Shown: piece by piece, positions 33,801 through 37,027 of the stretch
Layout: each line of letters opens with the position of its first letter
Numbering within the stretch: position 1 is the stretch's first letter
Source of the DNA: Pelotomaculum sp. PtaB.Bin104
Lineage (GTDB): Bacteria; Bacillota; Desulfotomaculia; Desulfotomaculales; Pelotomaculaceae
Assembly: GCA_002067205.1 (NCBI GenBank)
Contig: MVQL01000159.1
Coordinates: 1 to 37,027, forward strand
Direction of reading: 5' to 3'
Length of the DNA stretch: 37,027 nt
Translations under genes and position numbers: made by a program
Notes under the pieces: model-generated
The model's input: only the letters and a program-made list of their open reading frames with translations
What the model was told of the DNA's origin: nothing
Database searches by the model: none

Positions 33801-34231
33801 AAAGGCTATTCGACCCACTTAAGGCAGGTAAAGTTTATTCCAACGAATTAATAGATGAATATGATCGGCAGTTTAAGATGGGCTACGAGAAGGTCTATCC
33901 AACAATACCGAGCGACAGCCGTACACTTTCAACTAAGGTAACTGTTGACGGCAAGAATGAGAAAATAAGCATTAAATTCAAAATGACCCCAGAGGAATAT
34001 AACGAGTTCCAGAAAATCCGTGGAGCACTTTTGTATGACAATGAGGTCAGGTTAATTCAAACGGAAGCATATAAGGCAATGACCGAAGACCAGAAAGCGT
34101 CAGCCAGGGATAAAATTGAACGTACTGCAACCGAGGCTGCTTTCGAGTCTATGAGGGCGGTCTTTAATCAAAACCATCCAGAAATCCAAAAGGAGTTTGA
34201 AAAACAGTATGATCTTTTAACCAATAGATAA
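27848..34231 (+). CDS. giant multidomain ejection ('polyvalent') protein
   Basis: This 2127-residue protein is the largest product. The N-terminus (1-520) is helical with membrane-like stretches. Residues about 590-670 form a zinc metallopeptidase with HEFAH (602-606) and downstream Glu654/Glu658. A 703-882 module looks like the Barnase/EndoU-type nuclease modules found in such proteins. The 882-1178 module is A/T-rich. ParB-like nucleotide-binding motif NGSHRLHAL is at 1256-1264. The last 800 residues resemble phage internal core proteins (LYKAGLLTSPSTHIANLGSN). Motifs [FY]-x-P-R at 703, 882, 1178 and 1306 bound the modules. It is probably ejected with DNA; domain functions past the zincin are inferred. 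Confidence 0.8.
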   Translation: MDLSLLTDPTKLVTKNKDKIVSGLKKFQGTLRTDAEVAADKEQAKSVGQALKLPEYKPGPFLSEEAAQIGKTLTAPFTGITAPVEAGRALQKVFREGGGYTLKPFGFTGIEPPTEEEKARGEALFKPAADWLSDRASEVGYVFSQPNVLSEAVKPFIEPVLQTKTTVDKYMAEDEYQKIKEGYETGNVAINAWNYVTDPSYRAYLAVKREGGDRAVETYSNFVKAMETGGGDNAIAREAFKAGALGVNYLVDLLERPMRKTILPQYFNMMFNLSSMLRSGEVTKEDFERNKLAASYVAGGPVDYAPKLLNAGVQILSNPILLFKEAKGLVDDMFQTETGYRESLKKEHPELQAWDYQDIFGVPMLSIFDTAISYAAGIGEALITPYMTSLGLQLNSKAILTGSKVLSTAQQTIYPTALTTLAASKGWLGQNVKDFIDQESAKDADFGQAMSVLSGMAILSTFFKGTGVVLKPFKKVSLLDQLQNFEKQYEKANNDPEVVKQMVEDFKRKFEQNVEVYKRKELGKSGGITAEQINELFSQWKNIPAAIQTKLQDLTLKLFYRMAEEGGAAGYYKEQAKALGINTDTLTTKYGSGTEFGQVIYHEFAHAIERGVMNDPVFGPMWNALTAKVQFENVKGTTAPAKTYGEYKYANAGEYFAENFRTFIKNPTYLKATDPAMYDFMGKVNERIGEAMDVGKVTGGTEFAPRTEIQKNLSNAILNGTEEPVYFGNISQAKLDEINAIRKTLGQPELTSKELYVFPRVVQKLRTKRINIDKLTPDEVADIAYSAVYNKDSKVTSTRYPQIQALMTTKEGRANFAFVGKTADDLSSLKSTYPVKYGDIQNTLGRKGVNSAPTLSQVQGDINKLAETGDKVNTPSSSDTKFSPRLKDDLAPLYEEARKYKSAEEFVEGINNKNFNRISENLQEIGQIQSMRHQLHSLDAKDIFNTGSGNSNDLYHLTKDISETIERLNLTGDEEGVAEKLWKIADNTDRPSDMDFDFDDVYGDLVKKVDNGEIPQSKLDEYIDNYTYESLSKINDEKEVANNIIEDYLKKIDDQLRKYGAEDIDIPSKFDGYLNDNSFAPTGFARARSLLGEGDNNTAKGHIGDIQYSKEQLAGIWDQAQKNTPEANVSQRDVSAMPRYKSPEGDDVDLQAFTYKSRNANNLSPDNNIVNKAGDSEYMPRMKDGFVREVNNLLKENGFPQRIKVENADISKLNPLHEVGSGGQEWAYIKDLTSSINSKGVQQPLVVDDDGTTVLNGSHRLHALWNTDLSTVPVYKIVNGKLSDLPDNILERFDNIYERYGGDIEFMPRLKQGGAVELPSGKTAEYQVLAETGGVQTPPTIQKNLRERGFNMDQLNLNPKEATRVAEVASAMGLGDYKVRTWDDVEKMAQELLSSPDDLLINIKTSKLNDYEMQALKDMISTNQKFISENADKLSGLETKDPKQAQLLKDQLAHADDQINKALQKLLPASTEAGRALNAHKLWAKNTLDPTTWYMRAQKALGERKLTVEQKQEISGLINEKNLNGLSVYVMGLEKPTWAEIVSSLYKAGLLTSPSTHIANLGSNTVMGIGEGIINDYIGAPIDKLVSVFTGKRTISYVGILKRLGYIPDGLAKAYDQVKYGYDPSTRGEIFKEIRTGNKIVDTYLKVIFRTLSAEDKVYKQVAYDSSVYSQSKAQALNEGLKLNSPEFKVRVDELKTDTGITTKATNEALFATFNRDNIISDIVGKARSYLGEHSKAGYLATQVVAPFVRTPTNVALAAIDYSPLGLIKTIANTVKGDQRAAILSFGRALTGSSFIGLGAYLNSQGMMTGTYPSGGEDKKYFQTHRVRPGNLIINGMQFDLMRLSPMGNLLQLGAAMSENYKDNQDVLKTLSTAGMEGLKGLTEQTFLLGVSKTLQAVQGGGYAENWVETMVSGWIPTVIAQLAESSDQYQREINSVKDALFYRIPGLRQTLLPKRDVLGKKMTTNDEEMVKIEDWPGFVVKSVKRLFDPLKAGKVYSNELIDEYDRQFKMGYEKVYPTIPSDSRTLSTKVTVDGKNEKISIKFKMTPEEYNEFQKIRGALLYDNEVRLIQTEAYKAMTEDQKASARDKIERTATEAAFESMRAVFNQNHPEIQKEFEKQYDLLTNR

Positions 34232-34675
34232 ATGCCATTTGTAAGTCAAAAGCAGCGTAAATGGATGTTAGAAAGTATAGTTGACCGTGCTTATTTAGCT
34301 GGAGCGATAGATGGCGAAGGGTGTATTCGTATATTTCATGGTAAAAATGGCAGAAACACTAATTGGATTAGGCATAGGGCTTTCTTACAGGTCACAAACA
34401 CGAACAGAATTTTACCAGATTGGTGTAAGTTGATAACTGGGATGGGTTTTGTTAGAGCTATTAAGCCTAAAAACCATAAATGGAAAACACGTTATGACTG
34501 GATAGTTCAGGATGGTAATGCGATAGATGTTATAGAGGCGGTGCTTCCCTACCTAAAGTTAAAACACAGCCATGCCTCTTTACTTCGTGATTGGTTTTAT
34601 GGCAACGAGGAAACTCTTAATGCTGTAACTTTATTTAATACTCTTAACCAAAAGGGAAATGCCGTTCAAGTCTAA
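34232..34675 (+). CDS. LAGLIDADG homing endonuclease with captured N-terminus
   Basis: This 147-residue protein has one LAGLIDADG motif (LAGAIDGEG, 22-30), so it would act as a dimer that cuts a long DNA site and copies itself into alleles lacking it. It starts immediately after the previous stop (TAAATG). Its first 12 residues (MPFVSQKQRKWM) match the start of a small phage protein family, a member of which (MPFKSKAQMGYF) is encoded directly downstream. The endonuclease therefore seems to have fused to, or inserted into, a gene of that family. The remainder (RAFLQVTNTN, YDWIVQDGN) is the normal alpha-beta fold. Confidence 0.85.
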   Translation: MPFVSQKQRKWMLESIVDRAYLAGAIDGEGCIRIFHGKNGRNTNWIRHRAFLQVTNTNRILPDWCKLITGMGFVRAIKPKNHKWKTRYDWIVQDGNAIDVIEAVLPYLKLKHSHASLLRDWFYGNEETLNAVTLFNTLNQKGNAVQV

Positions 34676-34790
34676 AGCACAAATGGGTTATTTTTTTGCC
34701 AATCATCCGACAATGGCTAAGCGCTGGGCGGAGCATACGCCAAACATAAAGTCTCTACCTAAGAGAGTTAAGAAGTCTAAGAAAAAATAG
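34659..34790 (+). CDS. 43-aa MPFxS-family small phage protein
   Basis: This ORF runs from ATG 34659, overlapping the endonuclease by 17 bases, to TAG 34790. It reads MPFKSKAQMGYFFANHPTMA, then KRWAEHTPNIKSLP and a Lys-rich end. This is a common small late-gene protein of phages (MPFxSxxQ...HP-x-MAKRW), of unknown function. It is the complete version of the gene whose N-terminus is present in the endonuclease. Confidence 0.7.
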   Translation: MPFKSKAQMGYFFANHPTMAKRWAEHTPNIKSLPKRVKKSKKK

Positions 34791-35004
34791 TATTCTTTGT
34801 AATGCCAAGTTTAATTTTGAGCTTTTGCAGGCCAAAGATTGCACCAAAGACAACAATGAAAATTATTACATGAAAAGCACTTGGTATCGGCATTATATTG
34901 AACTGAGTCAATATAATGCCTGAAGTATCAAAGAGTCCAAGTGATAACCAGCCAAGGAACAAGATAACCTGAATCGCTGTAATGATATAACCTAACTTCT
35001 TCAT
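34777..35004 (-). CDS. 75-aa two-TM membrane protein, possible moron
   Basis: This is the only leftward gene inside the rightward late block. The 75-residue product has two hydrophobic helices (about 7-27 and 40-59, IITAIQVILFLGWLSLG and FHVIIFIVVFGAIFG), a short loop and a positive tail. It is probably an inner-membrane protein; host-modification or superinfection immunity roles are known for such lone genes but are inferred here. Its own promoter has an extended -10 exactly one spacing before the ATG, so the mRNA would be leaderless. It overlaps the preceding small gene's 3' end by 14 bases. Confidence 0.7.
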   Translation of the reverse strand: MKKLGYIITAIQVILFLGWLSLGLFDTSGIILTQFNIMPIPSAFHVIIFIVVFGAIFGLQKLKIKLGITKNTIFS

Positions 35005-35010
35005 AACTAA

Positions 35011-35019
35011 ATTATACCA
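35011..35019 (-). promoter_or_regulatory. extended -10 promoter for the leftward membrane gene
   Basis: Reading leftward, TGGTATAAT (35019-35011) is a perfect extended -10. With normal spacing the start would fall on the A of the ATG at 35004, predicting a leaderless mRNA. The -35 region (TTTCAT, 17-base spacer) is weak, which the TG extension can compensate. No similar element precedes the rightward gene at 35034. Confidence 0.65.
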
Positions 35020-35033
35020 TAAAACGCAAATAG

Positions 35034-35717
35034 ATGAAACTGAATCTAAGTACAGGTAAGGTTAACAAAACTTCTTTCAAACAGGGGAAGTTATCGCTGG
35101 TAAAAAAGAGCAAACTTGTTGCTACGACATGGCCAGAATCGGTTAAGAACATGAAAGCAGAGGAGCAATGGAAGTATTATGAAGAGAAGAGAAGAGATAC
35201 TGCGCACACTGGAGACGTACTGGTGAATGGATTTCCAAGTATAAATACCTGTTCTCCCACAGAAACTCCTAATGCCTATGAATGTGGAGGAGGCTGGGGA
35301 GGCTATAACCACATTGAAGAGGGAAGTACCGTGGTTTCACGCATCAAAGGTGATCCATTAACTAAGAACGATTATGCTGATGCTCTCAGTATAGCCAAGG
35401 CCAAGGCAGAAGAGCTGCGGCAAAAGAACAGTAAGTTAAATACTACTGAATTGCTTTATGGTACCGGGAATAGTCCAGGACTTTATAAGAGGGAAATAGA
35501 CAGGAAGTATGAGCAGGCTTATGACAAAGCCCTTAGCAACGGATTCAGTGGAACAATGCCTCAATGGTTAAGTAAATTCAGTGGTCCAGTGGGGAGGAGG
35601 GCACACGTAGAGTATCCAGTCCCGGCTGAGTGGAAAGTATATGTAGTAGATGAGAAGGTAAACGACCCTAACGATTGGTATGTCGACCCTACATGGGGAC
35701 TAAAACGTAAAAAATAG
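35034..35717 (+). CDS. 227-aa protein, unknown
   Basis: This ORF starts at ATG 35034. The N-terminus is basic (KLNLSTGKVNKTSFKQGK). The middle has an unusual Gly-rich patch ECGGGWGGYNHIEEG and Cys residues (INTCSPTETPNAYECGG). The C-terminus is helical then Trp/Pro-rich (PAEWKVYVVDEKVNDPNDW). It sits in the late region before the lysis genes. I recognise no family; a structural or lysis-linked role is possible. It ends in TAG 35717. Confidence 0.55.
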   Translation: MKLNLSTGKVNKTSFKQGKLSLVKKSKLVATTWPESVKNMKAEEQWKYYEEKRRDTAHTGDVLVNGFPSINTCSPTETPNAYECGGGWGGYNHIEEGSTVVSRIKGDPLTKNDYADALSIAKAKAEELRQKNSKLNTTELLYGTGNSPGLYKREIDRKYEQAYDKALSNGFSGTMPQWLSKFSGPVGRRAHVEYPVPAEWKVYVVDEKVNDPNDWYVDPTWGLKRKK

Positions 35718-35721
35718 CTAA

Positions 35722-35883
35722 CCTGTCCAATATGCCCCGATCACAACAACTTTGTTTTTAGCGGGTTTAGCACGGACAGGCAGAGATGAGACCCTACTGC
35801 TCTGCCTAACAAGTCAGTTGCGCAAGAGTTCAGCCTGTATACGGGTTGAGTGAAATAAGGTACGCAAACGTAGACGGTTAGGC
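35722..35883 (+). ncRNA. structured non-coding region before the lysin (putative RNA)
   Basis: In the 193-base gap (35718-35910) three stems follow one another. P1 is CCTGTCC (35722-35728) with GGACAGG (35774-35780), P2 is GGCAGAG (35779-35785) with CTCTGCC (35800-35806), and P3 is GCCTAAC (35804-35810) with GTTAGGC (35877-35883). P1 and P2 share two bases and P2 and P3 share three, so trimmed versions could stack end to end. Smaller hairpins lie within P1 (CCCG/CGGG, AACAA/TTGTT) and P3 (TACG-CAAA-CGTA). There is no ORF of note. It could be a packaging RNA, a cis-acting leader of the lysin, or a processed ncRNA. Confidence 0.45.
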
Positions 35884-35910
35884 GGAGTGGTAAATATAAC
35901 TTTAATTATT

Positions 35911-36372
35911 ATGAAAATCATCACTTTAAGCCAGCAGGATAAACGGTGGGGGAATATAACCCTCGGTAATACCAACTACAAAATGTCCAGGTATGGTTGC
36001 TTAGTTACATGTTTAAGTGCCATCTCTGACTGGTGTAGACAGTTTAAAGGCATGTATATCAATCCTGGTGAGGCGGCGCGTGGACTCAGGTTCAATAAAG
36101 ATGGCCTGCTTTTATGGGAATCGCTGGGTGGCATCTTCCAGTTCGTATTGGAAAAGCGCCTCTACCATTCATCTCCTACCCTGATTAAGGCAGCTATGGA
36201 TGATCCGTACCGCTGCGTGGTACTTCAAGTAAACTCTAACCATTGGGTGTGGTGTTTGGGTAAATCGCTCCTAGGAGGCTGGAAGATCATGGACCCATGG
36301 TACGGCGATGTTTCTACTACTAGGCGGTATAAGAACAACATTTCTGGATTTGCTATCCTTAAACTTAAATAA
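35911..36372 (+). CDS. C39-like cysteine peptidase, probable endolysin
   Basis: I use ATG 35911 (MKIITLSQQDKRWGN); a GTG at 35887 is in frame upstream. The 153-residue product resembles C39-like papain-fold peptidases. The opening QQDKRWGNITLG ... YGC has the nucleophile Cys30. His111 (SNHWVW) and Asp128 (IMDPWYGD) complete the triad. In phages such proteins are often lysins that cut peptidoglycan cross-links. It lies directly before the holin gene with a 1-base gap, supporting a lysis cassette. There is no signal peptide, so the holin is needed for release. Confidence 0.75.
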   Translation: MKIITLSQQDKRWGNITLGNTNYKMSRYGCLVTCLSAISDWCRQFKGMYINPGEAARGLRFNKDGLLLWESLGGIFQFVLEKRLYHSSPTLIKAAMDDPYRCVVLQVNSNHWVWCLGKSLLGGWKIMDPWYGDVSTTRRYKNNISGFAILKLK

Positions 36373-36373
36373 C

Positions 36374-36610
36374 ATGTTTGATATTTTGCAGTTACCAGCT
36401 TTAATAGTAGGGTTTACCCAGGTATTAAAACAATCCGGGGTGCCTACACAGTGGCTCCCATTAATCGCTACGATCCTAGGAGGTATACTTAATCCTGCGT
36501 TGCTCAGTGATTGGTCAGTATCTACAGTCGTTCAGGGGTTATTTGTAGGGCTGTGCACCAGTGGGGCAGTAAGTTTTATCAAAGATACTGTTAAGAAGAC
36601 TTTGCCATAG
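36374..36610 (+). CDS. holin
   Basis: I use ATG 36374. The 78-residue product has two hydrophobic helices (about 4-16 and 24-44 for PALIVGFTQVL and WLPLIATILGGILN, plus VVQGLFVGLCTSGAV) and a charged C-terminal end (FIKDTVKK). This matches small phage holins that permeabilise the inner membrane for the lysin encoded just upstream. An upstream in-frame start at 36308 would overlap the lysin and is less likely. It ends in TAG 36610, followed in frame by TAA five codons later. Confidence 0.75.
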   Translation: MFDILQLPALIVGFTQVLKQSGVPTQWLPLIATILGGILNPALLSDWSVSTVVQGLFVGLCTSGAVSFIKDTVKKTLP

Positions 36611-36895
36611 GTAGGTAAGTTAGAATAAGGATCGGTGTTATTCCAGTTTGGAGGCGTTTCCTAGTGGTGACATTCAGTGCGCCCTGAAATTCCGCACAGT
36701 TCACATATAGAATTTTTCAAAACTTGACCACGGCACCGCCTTCACTATCGCTGCCTCTACCTTGTCATAGTTTGTCATTTGTAATCTAATTAAGTGTATA
36801 ATCTATGTATATTCTGTGTTTACTGTATACATTTAGCGCTTCCACATTCTCCGCCACCTATCGCGCGGCGACTCTCGCCGCCGTCTGGTTGTCAA
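36611..36895. other. convergent intergenic region with GC hairpin and possible HNH remnant
   Basis: This 285-base stretch lies between the last rightward gene and the end of the leftward cluster. A perfect hairpin GCGGCGA-CTC-TCGCCGC (36865-36881) lies just after the leftward stop and could end both transcripts, though no T-run is adjacent. A leftward ORF at 36778-36701 (25 aa, MTNYDKVEAAIVKAVPWSSF) breaks off. In another frame the following DNA reads CELCGISGRTECHH, an HNH-like beginning, so a frameshifted fragment is possible. The DNA at 36790-36835 is A/T-rich with GTATA repeats. Confidence 0.4.
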
Positions 36896-37027
36896 TTAAG
36901 TTTCTATCAATAGCTCTGGTTGCTCTGATAATTTTTCTGCCACTTTCCAAAGTTCAGGGAATGTCCAGCATTTAGCACGCCACGGTGACTGATTCTCAAA
37001 CTCTGGCGGGACTCTTAAATATATTTT
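36896..37027 (-). CDS. 3' part of the gene split by the window edge
   Basis: The leftward frame enters from the right edge on a codon boundary and encodes 43 residues (KIYLRVPPEFENQSPW, later WTFPELWKVAEKLSE) to TAA 36896. Joining base 1 to 37027 gives one continuous frame with the ORF at 1-189, producing a 106-residue protein. The beta-strand GKIYLRV at the junction fits the family's pattern after the EGEASNHFHRL motif. This part is the main evidence that the genome is circular or circularly permuted. Confidence 0.8.
   Translation of the reverse strand, partial: KIYLRVPPEFENQSPWRAKCWTFPELWKVAEKLSEQPELLIET

Noticed and set aside
35804..35883. A tRNA, because GCCTAAC/GTTAGGC looks like a 7-base acceptor stem over about 80 bases
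   Set aside because: No GG in a D-loop, no TTCRA T-loop and no plausible anticodon arm; the stem is kept as part of the ncRNA candidate.
1..37027. CRISPR arrays, rRNA genes, insertion sequences
   Set aside because: No spaced direct repeats, rRNA-like sequence or transposase was seen; mobile content is limited to intein and homing-type elements.

Overview
The window reads as one complete circular genome of a short-tailed (podovirus-like) tailed phage of 37,027 bp. A leftward gene is cut at base 1, and its missing 3' half lies at the right edge (36896-37027) in the same frame, so the two ends join. The host cannot be named. All frames fit the standard code with TAA, TGA and TAG stops. Sigma70-type promoters are visible (TTGACT/TATAAT, extended TGnTATAAT). 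Genes largely lack Shine-Dalgarno sites; several have a TTAAYCAA-like box 6-9 bases before ATG instead.

Layout. (1) Bases 5400 to 1, continuing to 36896 across the join: a leftward cluster of about 16 small, tightly packed early genes. It includes an AddB/Cas4-like PD-(D/E)XK exonuclease, a zinc-ribbon protein with an SSB-like tail, a DNA-binding protein, a XerC/D-like tyrosine recombinase, a Hjc-like nuclease and many small unknowns. A strong promoter faces left at 5385-5412. (2) 5400-7333: rightward replication module, with a promoter, a leader holding two interleaved inverted repeats (one followed by a T-run), an initiator-like gene carrying phased iterons, and a DnaB-type helicase. (3) 7428-15093: packaging and head, with TerS, two small genes, TerL split by an intein, portal with an overlapping gene at its 3' end, scaffold, decoration protein and major capsid protein. 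(4) 15123-24996: beta-rich fibre and tailspike-like proteins, a NUMOD4-like fragment, a membrane protein, the head-tail adaptor, a tail-tube/stabilisation protein and a fibre. (5) 24999-34231: two large ejection proteins, one with an M23 endopeptidase and one a 2127-residue multidomain 'polyvalent' protein with zincin and ParB-like domains. (6) 34232-36610: a LAGLIDADG endonuclease, small genes, a leftward membrane-protein gene with its own leaderless promoter, a structured non-coding stretch, a C39-like lysin and a holin.

How it works together: the rightward helicase and initiator replicate the genome from an origin probably inside the initiator gene. The leftward nucleases and recombinase handle recombination and possibly integration; no repressor was recognised. 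The late operon builds and fills the head, degrades peptidoglycan at entry (M23) and lyses the host (C39 plus holin). The most unusual content is the density of nested and homing-type elements: a TerL intein with an out-of-frame zinc-finger ORF inside it, a LAGLIDADG gene that begins like the small gene next to it, a NUMOD4-like remnant, a gene overlapping the portal, and a giant ejection protein whose variable modules are bounded by repeated [FY]-x-P-R motifs.
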